64,000 bases of DNA, taken from the NCBI RefSeq assembly GCF_040182565.1, contig NC_089882.1, positions 8,137,683-8,201,682 on the forward strand, written 5' to 3'. Positions within the stretch are counted from its first letter, which is position 1, and every line of letters starts with the position of its first letter. The position numbers and the translations under genes are program-made. The stretch is from Anser cygnoides. Lineage: Eukaryota; Chordata; Aves; Anseriformes; Anatidae. Shown here one piece after another: positions 14,268 to 25,300 of the stretch. The notes below the pieces were generated by a model. It was not told where the DNA came from. It ran no database searches and saw nothing but the letters and a program-made list of their open reading frames with translations.

Positions 14268-16854
14268 GCATTTCCACATTTGTAGTACTTTTCTGCATTT
14301 TTATATGGTATACCTTTTTTATTGACTGGCTGCATGAACTTCTAAAAACCTGAATTAAATTGTCATAGCATCATACTTTTACAAGACTAAATGTCCCATG
14401 GAGTCAGCTGATATGTCTGCACAGTATAAAGAGGGAATAAGATTAATGTGCGGGAAGAGCAGAGGGCTATTTACAATATTGGCACCACCATGCCCCTCAG
14501 AAGTGTTAAGGTTGCTCTAGCTGTTCCAACTGTCTAGCCTGACTCTATGTTTCAGACAAGGAGAGGGTTGCTTTGCTGAAGACTGTTAATAAGGCATGCC
14601 AGATCTCACCAGTCAGTCAATATGACAAATTCTGTAGTCTGGAAAAAATGGTCAGGGCAGAATTTACCTTCAAAGAGCAACCCCACCACTCAGAACAGGC
14701 TCAATTAATTATAAAATCCATTGTGTTGCACCAGCATGCTTAACAAAGAGTATTTTAACTTCTCCAGTCCTTCAAAATCCCATTCATTTCTATGTTCAGA
14801 ATGCAGTGGAGCTTACAAAGCATAAGTTTACAAAAGTGACAGATTTAAATCCAAACCAAAATAACAACAGAAAAAAAGGAAAACATCACACCAGGTTTAT
14901 GAGGGAGAAAATCAGATGGCATTTTTACATGCAAATGATGAATATCAGTGGGAAAGAATTCAATATGATGAATGTGCTCTGTTTCCTCTCTGCTATTAAG
15001 TGAGCTCCTGTGATGCATTTGCCTATCCTAGTCTTACAGTTCCATAGGAAATTGCACAAGCTTTGCCATGCAAATTTGCAGCAGCTGTACAGGGGATACA
15101 GAGCACAAGGCCGTGACTGGTTGACCCATCAACTGAAAGCAACTGATGGAACTTTCTCCTACCAAGGAAGTCAGATGAAAAGAAGAAAGCCTCGGTTTTT
15201 CATTTTGTTTTGTTTTTCACTACACTTTCTTTCTGATTTCTAACATTCAGATGCTAACATATAAAGTTATCATCTTGCAGTTCCCAAACACACAGAATTT
15301 TCACTACAGTCAATGAAGCTTTTGCCAGGAAGACTAGGAGAGTAAACCAAACACTCTGAACCTTACTTTCAGAAAACAAAATGTTAATCATAAATATTCT
15401 TATAAATTCTCATAAATCTCTTCTTGAAAAGACACTAACCCATTAAGGCAGTGCTAGAAAAAAAAAAAAAGGAAAAAAGAAAGAAGGTTAGACTTATGAT
15501 GGAGAAATTGCTTTCTGTCTTTGTATCTTAATTTCAAGGCAAGGAGAACTCTTCCCACCACTGTAGCAGGCTGCTTGATTAGGAGGGGAAAAAAATAAAA
15601 GGAAGAAACAAATAATGACAGCCAATTTCCAGTGCTTTTAGGCTATTTCATATCAAACAGTGTGATGAATGTAGCAATATCACTTTTAGGTATAGCACAA
15701 AAAAATATTATTCTCTATAGACGCTGCAGCATAAAACAAAAATGCTTTTATTACCAGTAGCAATGATGTGACATGCCTGATAAATGCCACTTTAAGACTC
15801 CTTTGGGTCCCAGCATCCCTTCACACTTATTATCAAGTTACTAATAGATTCTGTAGGTTTGACTGGCCATCATTTAGGAGTGTCATTTACTCTAAAATGA
15901 CAGAAAAGTAAAATGTTCTAAAACGTTCAATTTTTCTCTTTTTCCTGACTGAGTGACTAATGACTAAGAATAATAACTTTTATTCATGTTGTCTAGGTGA
16001 TGAAATGGCCATTGTAGAATGATGAATATCAAGTAAAGATGCTTTCATTTAACATAGGCAGCGAAAAAAAATCCATGAACTTTTAAGTCTTAAAAATATG
16101 AAAGAGAGCAGACAGCTATTTAAGTATTCACATCTCTTGTACAACAACTGTTTCTCTTCATTATTAGTTTTTCTTTGGGTGCATAGATGCATTGATAACA
16201 ACAGGGTCAGAAGTGTTACAGATTAAACACTAATTTGCATGATGCCACTGTCTAAAGTTCCCCACTGAGATCAACACCCATTTATTCTAGGTACTTTATA
16301 GATGTGCCATAAAGGTTAATTCCTGCAGCAGAATGCTGAACTTACATAAACCCAACAGGCAAAAGATCAGAGCAGAAAGAGATACACAGAAGATTCATGG
16401 CAAACTTGGCAATATATTATGTTTAGATTAGAGATGATACTTGGGCTGCAAGCACCTTGGAAGTGTCCCTGCCTTTCAAGTCACATCCATAGCAGTCAGC
16501 AGAAGAGAATGCTCAGAAACCACAGATGGTTTCTACAGTATGTTACAGTACCAACAGAGATATGAATATAAACTACATCTTTCTGCAAATTCAGTTAATT
16601 GTAGCTGTGTACCTATTTCTCTTAAGCCACATAAAAAAAAAAATTCTTAACAATTTATCTTCGCCCAAGTCTTGGACTGTCCAGCCCAGCAAGTTTACTT
16701 GTGGAGCAAAGGCACAAAGCAACATATGGTTAATACTGTGCCTGTAGAAACAGTAGCAAGTAAGCGTATTCTAACATTATTTTTACACCAAGCAAAACCA
16801 TGTTTTACACCATGGCTTTAGCAGGATTACTTTATAATTGAAATGGCAGCAATT

Positions 16855-16965
16855 CCAGTAACTTCAGTAGAGTTAAAACTGATTTCCATGAATTATGTCC
16901 TGATTTAGTTTCATTGACTTCAGTATTGATTTTCACCTGTATGAGTCCAGCCATCCAGATCTTTA
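16855..16965. repeat. Remnant of an old sauropsid-type interspersed repeat
   Basis: The sequence has two units of the form TTCAGTAGAGTTA...CTGATTT and ATTGACTTCAGTATTGATTTTCACC. These resemble a repeat I recall as common in bird, turtle and crocodile genomes, with motifs such as ATTGACTTCAATGGAG and TGATTTACACCAG. I do not recall its database name. Similar remnants appear at 42066-42120 and 43886-43985. The copies are heavily diverged, so the assignment rests on short motifs. Confidence 0.4.
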
Positions 16966-18939
16966 GCATTCCAGTTCTGCAGGGAGGTGGAAATGTCACT
17001 GGATATCTCAGTTGTGCCAAACAGGGATTAAGCAAGGTAGATTTGAGCAAATGTCTTCAGCTGCTCTCCTTGAGATGAAGAAATCCCAAGAAACAGGACC
17101 TGAGGGATGAAGGGCTTTATGGTGTGGGGAATGAAAGGCCACCACCTCGATCAGCTCATCAGGCAGAGCGAGCTACAGCTGTAAAGAAGTTACTCTGCAG
17201 CTTCTGCAGAGCACAGAGCTATTGCCACAGCCTCTGATCCACCCTGAGAGGACTCTCACTGCTACAGTGCTTCTTATTCATTAGACAGACATCAGCTTCT
17301 GGTCACTCAGTGGTCATATTTGATCATTATGAGTTCCTTGGCAAAGAGGGGAAGAAAGTGAATGATGATCAGAAAGATCACAAAACGCTGCTCTGGCTGT
17401 ATTGCAGGCTGTGTAATGTAAACTCTATCAAATAAACACTCCCAGATATTTTCCTACTCTCTGATTACTGCACTAGAAATGCTCAATAATGTTCAACAAA
17501 TGTACGAAAACAGCATATGTCAATCCAGCATTTCCTTCAAATAGTTCTATTTTGGGTTCCTGTTTTGTTCAATTAACACCGCTACAACTGACTCACTCAT
17601 GTTACATCTGATCTGCTTGGAGAGAACAGAAGGAGTTTTTGTCAGCACTGAAAATCTATAGTTAAGCAACTTTATGGCAATGACAGGCACAGGTGGACGT
17701 GAGAAAGACCTAAGGTCTGATGCCCTCTTTTTTTTTCAAAATGTAGGCAAAGGCATTTCCCTAGGATTGGTATTGAATAGAAGCAAAAAGCACATTTGTA
17801 ACAGATGTCATTAGTGACCACTGCTGTACGATAACATTGGTAAGAGCAATCATCTTTTTTACTTTTTTTCACAATTTTTTTTTTCTTCCATGTGATCTCT
17901 TTGTTTCATTTGTGTGTTACTAGGAATACAGCTATTTAACAGAGGAGGACAGGAGAGAATACTACCCATGCTTAGCCAAAAAAAGCAGACTATCCCAGCG
18001 CAGAAAACTAGGGAAGGACAGAGAAGACCTGCTAGCACTCCCATGGTTATCGAGCAAAGCTTGCCGCCTGAGTTCTGGCATTTAAAAAGCCAATGGTGGT
18101 GGATGGTTAGCATGCTGAAGCAAAATGGGAGAGGGTCAGGACCTAGCACGTGGCATTTGCCAGCTGCATGGGCCAGGAAAAAGAGAGAAATGTTACCGTC
18201 AGGATGCTCTGAAGGGACCGTGGAAGTCCCTCGTACGCATGGGGCTAGGTGGTCCTGAACTGATGCTGCTCAGCTGGAGGTGGGGGTCATGAGCCAGCTG
18301 GGAGAGGATGTGTGCAGGCTGAGAGATGAAGAATAAATGGCAGGAAACAGGTCAGGGCCCGGGAAGATGAGCGTTGTTAGCTGCCAATTAGGGCAGGTAG
18401 CTAAAGCCACATGAGAGACAAGACTCAAAGGTCGTGCACTGGCATAACTATTTTCCTACTGGAAACCACAGAAATGTTAAAGGTCCAGGACTCTAACGGC
18501 TTCACTGAGAACAGGACTCCATGCTACACTTATTTAAAAATGTATTTAAGCATCTAATTATGGTTTCTATCTTAAATGGAAATACTTAGGAGCTTGTCTG
18601 AATCAGAATCCAACAAAGTGGGAGAAATGCAGCTGGACTTCAAATACGGTTCAGATAAACTCCAACAATACACAAACAGCACATCATCCCAGACTCCCCG
18701 GTGAACTGTGTGTTAGAAATCATTTGTAAAATTATTTTTTAAGTCCTAAAGACAAATTCATTTCACACAAGCCTAGAAGACTCTGTTGCTATTAAATCAT
18801 CATCAAAAACATCAACAAAAGGTCATTTTGTCAGTGTTCTCGTTTTATATTGCTAGACCCAAATTTCCCTGTGCCTGCCTGGATGCCTCTGCCTGAGGCA
18901 CTCTCTTCCCTTGTTGTTCAGGTAAAGGTAGCTGCTATG
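16966..18939. other. Non-coding stretch with opposed medium-length frames
   Basis: A 114-codon frame on the plus strand (17914-18258) overlaps a 96-codon frame on the minus strand (17859-18149) in a G+C-richer patch at about 17930-18400. Neither product has a motif, domain or signal I recognise. Frames open on both strands at once are expected where composition lowers stop frequency. An AATAAA lies near 18331. I treat the area as non-coding. Confidence 0.55.
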
Positions 18940-19450
18940 TGGATATAATTTACAATGTGTTTTGAAATTATTCTCTAAATAAAAATTGGGTTCTGTAGGT
19001 TGCAATAGGCAAATATAAATAAGGAGTGTGTCTCTGGTTTAAATACAGTAAGTAAAATGCATCACTAATGTAGAGTAAAAAACTTTTCTATGTAAAAGCA
19101 GGAAGGTAAGACATTACTTTTTAAATAAAAGCTAACAGTAATGAGCAGTTCTAAGATGGATTTGTATTAAAATTAGTCTGAAAGGATTTTAGAAACTGGT
19201 GTATTAAAATGTCCGTTTGAAATTGTTATGAATTTCTGTCTGAGGAGCAAGTTGTCTTAAAGGCTCCATCTTCTAACACAGAACTGTTTTCACTTTATGG
19301 AATATTTTGCATTATATTTTAATTAAAGTTATAATTACAGAACTAAATATAATTAGCTTCTTTCTTCAAAAGAAATTGGAAGTGAACTTACTTTATTAAA
19401 TTTTCAATTTGTTTCCTGCAGTGTTACATAGTTTATTCTAATTAATTGAA
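18940..19450. promoter_or_regulatory. TAATTA-rich block, possible conserved non-coding element
   Basis: This block is free of recognisable repeats and has four TAATTA homeodomain-type cores at 19320, 19332, 19350 and 19439. TAATTA is palindromic and is the core for many homeodomain proteins, but AT-rich DNA also produces it by chance. The texture resembles conserved enhancers of developmental genes. Conservation was not tested. Confidence 0.22.
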
Positions 19451-20229
19451 TGAGATCTCATAAATATTTTAGCAACATAGGGATGTGATTAAAAGCTCGA
19501 GTTTTGTGTGCCTTTCTTTCTTCTTTCCAGCTTTCTTCTTCTCCTCTGCACTACAATTCCCCCCGTTTTCATGTGCACTCCCTGCCTTTGGTGACATTGT
19601 AAACACAGAAGCCCTGGCAGAGGTCCTCTCTTCCACAGCAAAATGTTGTATTTTAGCAGTCTTGGCCATGGGAAGCCATTTTTAACTTCTCTTTGGGTAC
19701 GTTTTAGTAAGTCAGGAACCTCATATAACACAGACCATGGAAGTGACACTCTTTTTTGTGTATTTATGACTTCTATGCTGAATAGCTTTCTGCACGATTT
19801 TCTCTGCGTTCAGTGTGCATGTGTGTGTGTGTGGCATATTTGTTTATTCTCTGAGCAAATAAAGCAGAAAGGAGTAAAGAGGTCTGTAACCCCCCATTAG
19901 CACACCCTACCAGTGTACAAGGTGGAGCAGAAGGGACGTGTCACACAGCTCCCTACTCACCATCGGGTAGCAAAGGGCTCAACTTTTACCTGGCATCAGT
20001 GAGATTTTAACTCCTGGGCGCTGAACGGGTCCATTACGGTTTGAGCCTCCGGCTTGACCTGTTCAGCCTTCCCATTCGCCACTTGGACATTTGGCACAGC
20101 AGAAACATCAGCATGGTGCCCTCAGGCACCTCTTTCAAGATCAAGGGCTAACATCAGCAGGAAAACACACCAGGGGGTTCGCAGACTCACAGGGAAGGAG
20201 GCATTCCCTGCTTCAAAGCATGTCAAAGC
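19451..20229. other. Non-coding stretch, moderately G+C-rich
   Basis: No gene recognised. A (GT)7-like run sits at about 19819-19833. Overlapping frames of up to 86 codons occur on both strands near 19480-19900 and have no motif. From about 19900 the sequence is richer in G and C but has too few CpGs to be called a CpG island. Confidence 0.55.
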
Positions 20230-20350
20230 CAACAAAAAAGGAGGCAGGACACGGAGGTGATGTGACCTGCCTGTAGTCACACGCTGTACAGGACCAACAC
20301 GAGCATTTGCTCTCCTAATTCCCAGTTCAATGTTGCTTCTCTTCCCTCCA
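20230..20350 (-). repeat. MIR/L2-like ancient repeat remnant
   Basis: The order of motifs (GAGGCAGGACACGGAGG, GTGACCTGCC, AGTCACACGCTGTA, then CTCCTAATTCCCAGTTCAATG) follows the reverse complement of the MIR/L2-type tail. In that family the order is a GAGGCA box, GTGACTTGCCCAAGGTCACACAGC, then TCCTGACTCCCAGT. About a third of the positions appear changed, as expected for an ancient copy. It has no coding capacity. Confidence 0.5.
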
Positions 20351-23300
20351 CTACTGAACTGGGATGACTGCAGCTTCTGTTGGAACTGCTGCTCTGCAGC
20401 TCCAGCGGTGAGTAAATGTATTTATCAGTATGGGTAGCTGAGCGTATAAACAGTGTGTTGATCATATCAAACAGGAAAAATAGGAGTACAACTGAACAGT
20501 CAGAAAATAGGAAGATAATCGTTATGGCTCTGCATCAGATTGAATCTCTGTCAGCCCCAAGTTTAGAGGGGTAGGGCCTGGTGTAAGAGCAACACTGTGC
20601 TCTTTTAATATATTGCAGATTAATTTAATTAAGCACTGCTTTAATAATGCCTCATATCAAAGGAAAGCTTCAGCCTTCACTGTGACCTTTACCATCCAGC
20701 AGTACAAAAGCTGTGGGATAAACCAAACAAAAAAGAAATCCATATATATTTAATCTACCCATTTAGCTCAGGCAGGCATTGTGTCACTTGCCCATCTTGT
20801 ATTGTTGACAGCAGCAAGCTGAGTCTTTTAATATCTAAAGAACAAATTGTATTTTTGCAAGCATACTTCTAAAGTCCCCGTGATGCTAACTGGAAGTATA
20901 CATACTTCTCCCCAGAAAAAAAAAGAAAGAAAAAGAAATTCCCCTGGTTGTTTTTCCTGTTCATACATTCCCTTATGACTTACTCTTTAATTTAGGGCAA
21001 ATTTTGAAGAAGAAAAATGAATCAGATTTGTTCCTCATTCTATACATTGTACAAAACTGTGTCGTCCTTGTCTGTATGCACAGTAATGCTTCTTTTGGAT
21101 TGTAAAGTAAGCCAGTGGAAATCATGTTGGCAAGAACCTTGCAATGATGATTTGGTGATCTTGTTGCACTGTTGGTACTGCTTTCCAAAGCCCCAAATTA
21201 TTTTCCAGTCAGCACAAACTTTGATGTATGAGGGTAGCCTTGATGTTTACAGGCACTTCTTGTAAGGGCTGGAGCTGAGGCTGTTGATGCCAGACCTGGG
21301 TCTGACCTGCCAACTGTTCTATGCTAATGTCTTGTGATGACTCCAAAGCAGTTTTATAGGGCTTGGGTCTTCATCCTCTCTTAATTTACTTTAAGTGTCT
21401 GAAATCAGGTAGGCTGTTGCTTGTATAGCTGCAGAGGCAGCAATAACAGTAAATGCAATTTTTATGTGGAGAAGGTATGCACATCTCAGTTCCTAATACA
21501 CCAAGAAGGATGAAAAGGCCAGAAAACTTGTTCTGCTGTTAAAATGACAAGATTATGGATATTTCCTAAAATTATAACAAGAGAAGCTTGGGATTCACAT
21601 GTAATATTTAAAGCACATCCAACATACTTTAGGCACTGCATTATTAATGTCAAATGAAGTATGTTCTCCAAGTGTTTATCTACAACTCTCCAACGTTGCA
21701 GCTCAGAGTGGGGATTCCTTCCCCTGGTGTATATCCCACACTGCAAACATCCTGCTCCTTCTCAGGTGATGCAGCCTCCTGTCTTCCTCATGCACACTTT
21801 CCTGTCTTTTGTTCTCTGGGTTCTCTCCTGGTCAGAGCTCCATTTCATATTGTGAGTTGAGAGGGAGCTTTGTGTGATATCAGCATCAGCAAAGTCAGTT
21901 GTGCCAGCCCCCACACTGTTACAGTGACCTTACCACCACCCCCAACAACCTACGGCATCACAGTACTATCACTTTATCTTGCAAAGGGTATTTTATCTCC
22001 TTTTGTTTTAGTTTGTTTTCACAGCCACAATCCTGTCTTTTACCTTGTAACGTAACTTCATATATTTTTCCCGTTACCAGCTTCTCTACTGTCTGCTGCA
22101 GATTTTTTCTCAGCATATGGGCAAAACAGTCTTCACACTTTTCTTTCCATTCCACGTCCTTGACATAACGTGTGGTTTAAACAGTTTGCATATGTATACA
22201 CAATGAAAAGGGGAATCTGTGCTGACAGAGAGATGGATCTTTAAACATTTTGTTGAAACAAGGTTTAGAGAAGGTTCCACATTTTGGGGGGAAAAAGTTT
22301 GGAGCTGATTTGAAACCCAAATAGTATTAACTTATTTTTAAAGTTAACCCACAAGCACTGGCAACACCATGACCAATCTGTTCTTGCATTTCATCCACTG
22401 ATAAGAAAAAAACAACATGAGAGCACTCTGCGAGGCACAGGACAGGCAGGTGCACAGATCCCTCCATGGCAAAGGCTCTCTACTATGTAGGGTCAGATGA
22501 TCCCTCTATGTTCTCATAGCAGAGGGACACAGAAGCTGTGTGGACTTCCTGAAAAGGGAAGAACTAGCGCACACATTCAGTGAGTTAACACAGGGCTCTG
22601 TGTTACATCGACTGTGCTGTGCCCTAAAATGATGCTGAATTATGAGACGGAGAATGACTCATCGTATCTCATGTCCAGAATGATTTCTGTTACGTCTCCT
22701 TTTTCTTCACAGCAAATTTCTTGATGATAGAAATACCACGGCCTGGGTTATGTTAAGCTGGTATATTCAGATAACCAAGAGTCCTTGGTTACAAGGACAA
22801 CTGCAAGGATTAGAAGAAAGGTGTACTAAAACCAACTCTGAATGTTTTCAGGTTGTGACCACTTCTGTAGAGGAGGACAAGTGAATAGACTTTTTGATGT
22901 TGGAACTTAGATCAATATCAATTTTTGATCTAGCTGTAACAAAATCACAATCTGGATTATTCAGCCTCCGTGGTTTTGTCGCAGCATTCTTGTGGCATAT
23001 GTACCACACTATCCTGATCAGCAGGTAGCATCTGTCTTGAGTTTTGTTCTATTTAATTTGATAAAAGTGGAACTCATGCAAAGACAACTAATTGGGGAGC
23101 TGACTACACAACCTACCACCCACCATGTGTCATTACTGGAAATAACTCCACAAAGAAACCACATTTGGAGCTGAGAACCTAAAACAGCTTTAACTCCTGA
23201 TAGTATTCTCTCTTTCATTATCTCTCAGTGTCTTGGGATGATTTTTATGACCCCCCCCACCATGCAGAAGAAATCGGATCTAAAGGCATTCTGCGTAAGG

Positions 23301-23431
23301 GAACTTCTAACTCCCGCCAGCTGCCATAGTGCTGGCCTTACATTGACTTCAGGAGTGGGACAGCTTGGCGAGAAGACCTAGCCAGAGTTCCTTTTGTCTC
23401 ATTTGGTGCTGTGACACCAAGATGACTATTC
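20351..23431. other. Non-coding stretch, nothing recognised
   Basis: Many overlapping frames under 100 codons occur around 21480-22170 on both strands and show no motif. A run of eight C lies at 23251-23258. A short ATTGACTTCAGGAGTGG piece near 23341 resembles the sauropsid repeat motif seen at 16.9 kb but is too short to call. Confidence 0.55.
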
Positions 23432-23620
23432 AGGTTGCCCAGAGAGGTTGTGGATGCCCCATCCCTGGAGGTATTCAAGTCCAGGTTAGATGAGGCTCTG
23501 AGCAACCTGATCCAGTGGCTGTGTCCCTGCCTATGGCAGGGGGGTTGGTACTAGATGATCTTTAAGGTCGCTTCTAACCCAAGCCATTCTATAATATGAT
23601 TATGTGATTATGTGATTATT
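23432..23620 (+). mobile_element. CR1 LINE, 5'-truncated 3' end
   Basis: This is the clearest transposable element in the window. It begins GGTTGCCCAGAGAGGTTGTGG, passes through the GCCCCATCCCTGGAGG and GATGATCTTTAAGGT segments, and ends in an ATTCTATAATATGATTATGTGATTATG octamer-like tail. This is the standard 3' end of avian CR1. Only the last 190 bases or so remain; the reverse transcriptase and endonuclease regions are missing, as in nearly all CR1 insertions. Divergence from the usual sequence looks modest, so it is probably younger than the other copies here. Confidence 0.95.
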
Positions 23621-24879
23621 GGACCCCATATGTGAACAGCAATTCCCTTGCCAGGACTTCACCTCATGGAACAAAAGAGAGGCATGACACCGGAACAAGG
23701 GCAGATAAATAAACAGATAAAGTAGCTGATGACTACTAGAGTGTTACCTCTCTTCAGCTTCACCAGGAGAATGATAGAGGAAAAGCCTTATGGTTGTCAG
23801 GAAAACTCACTACCTCAAGCCAACTTCATCAGCCAGAAAGTGTTGGCCGCCCTTGTTCTCTCTCCTTGGCAATGGCAGACACTCCTCTCAGATATCTGCA
23901 GGGCACTGAAGGACAAGGCAGGTTTCAATATAAGAAGATACTAGGTCTTCATAGTACTCCTCAGAGAAGCAATGGAAAAAACAAGTCCTTATGAGCCTCT
24001 TCCAAAAGGCCCCTGCAAAAGCGCATATCCACTAGATCCATGTCACCTTCAGTGTGACGCTCATCACACTTGTTCAGGGCATAGCACTTCAGACAGACAG
24101 ACTTGCAGGGGCATTTCTCCTACCACTTCCAGCGTGTCCACACACCTGTGGCTTTAAAGTAGTCGCCAGAACCAGGCACTGCTCTGTGCACCCATCCTGA
24201 CAGAGCATTGCTCCCCCAGGCACCACTGAAGTCTTGCTCACTTTGTAGCTGTAACTCAGATGTATAGCTGTGTCAGATTGTGGTTCATCTTCTTTTGTCC
24301 ATATCGATTCATATCAACAGTTTGGTGCCCATGGGATAAGTGGAAACATGAAGTTTTTGTTTTTGAGGTGTGCGTGCAGTCACTAAAATGTCTTGAGAAG
24401 CTTCCAGAAGAATCAGAAGTCACCTATTCCTTTTGGCCTTATTGTTTCACAATTACGGAGCTACAAGCTATGGTTGAAGTCACTGCAAAATGAAATCTTT
24501 TTCTGCAGAGATTTGTTTCACTGAGGACCAGCCCCCATGGCCTTACACACTTTGAATCATCATTGATATATCGCTGAAGATCTGGCCTCAAAATATCACT
24601 AGAAGCACTCAGAAAGGATATTCAATCTTTACTGAATTATGGCCTTGACTCTTTTATTGCCTGCTCAAATCCTTACAAACTGCCCATGTTCACACACTTC
24701 TTAGAAGCCAGAGAGATTTTAATAAAGGACTTCCTGAATATTCAAAAGGTCTACTTTTTTTTTCACTGTTTCCATTGAAATCCTTGAATGACTAGTTACA
24801 AAAAGAGGTTATTTAAGTAGGATTTTCCACTCTTTGTATTAGTTAGATACTCACTGTTTATTTTGTCCCTCAGTAGTTT
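23621..24879. other. Non-coding stretch, nothing recognised
   Basis: Frames of up to 77 codons occur, none with a recognisable motif. No repeat family seen beyond the CR1 at its left edge. Confidence 0.55.
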
Positions 24880-25300
24880 CCATATCTCTTAATGTATTTT
24901 GCCCATTTAATGCAATTAGAATTCAACATGAGTCTCATAAATCAAGACAATAAAACCACTTCTCACTGTAACTTTTAAGCTGTCACAGAAGCTAAAATTC
25001 TTTCCAAAATTTTCTTTTTCTCCAATTAACTATAATATATTTAGTGCTTATTTTCAAACATTAAATGCTTCAGTTCAAAAGTGCACTAAGCAAATAAGTT
25101 ATGTTCAAGGCTTTTTTAGCATCACTAAAAGGAAATCCTAAGAACCTGTGACATGTTATTTTGCAGTAGGAGGAAAAATAGACAATTGTGGATAATTTAA
25201 ATCAAACTACTTGTAGATTTTTCAACACCACAATTCTAATTTTGTAACCATAATTTTCACTTTAAAATGTACTTTCCAGAAGCCAAAATTAAAATTTTAA
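24880..25300. promoter_or_regulatory. Possible conserved non-coding element, weak
   Basis: Repeat-free AT-rich block with many ATTA and AATTAA words (for example TTTAATGCAATTAGAATTC near 24906). It lacks long open frames. The call rests on texture only. Confidence 0.15.

Larger units (their letters stand above)
12372..16854. other. Non-coding stretch with a small duplication and a hairpin
   Basis: No gene or known repeat family seen. It contains a 19-base tandem duplication at 12505-12542, a perfect 8-base inverted repeat at 14241-14267, and a run of A near 15458-15470. The longest open frame is 85 codons (13132-13389, minus), rich in Ile, Leu, Tyr and Ser. That is typical of translated AT-rich DNA. 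Confidence 0.6.

Noticed and set aside
17914..18258. 114-codon frame with an overlapping minus frame, possible small protein
   Set aside because: No recognisable family. Both strands open together, which points to composition rather than selection.
19956..20080. Minus-strand GTGAGTAGG donor with upstream sequence
   Set aside because: All frames upstream of the donor close before any credible 3' splice site.
19900..20420. Possible CpG island or promoter
   Set aside because: G+C is raised but CpGs are too few, and no transcript-like structure follows.
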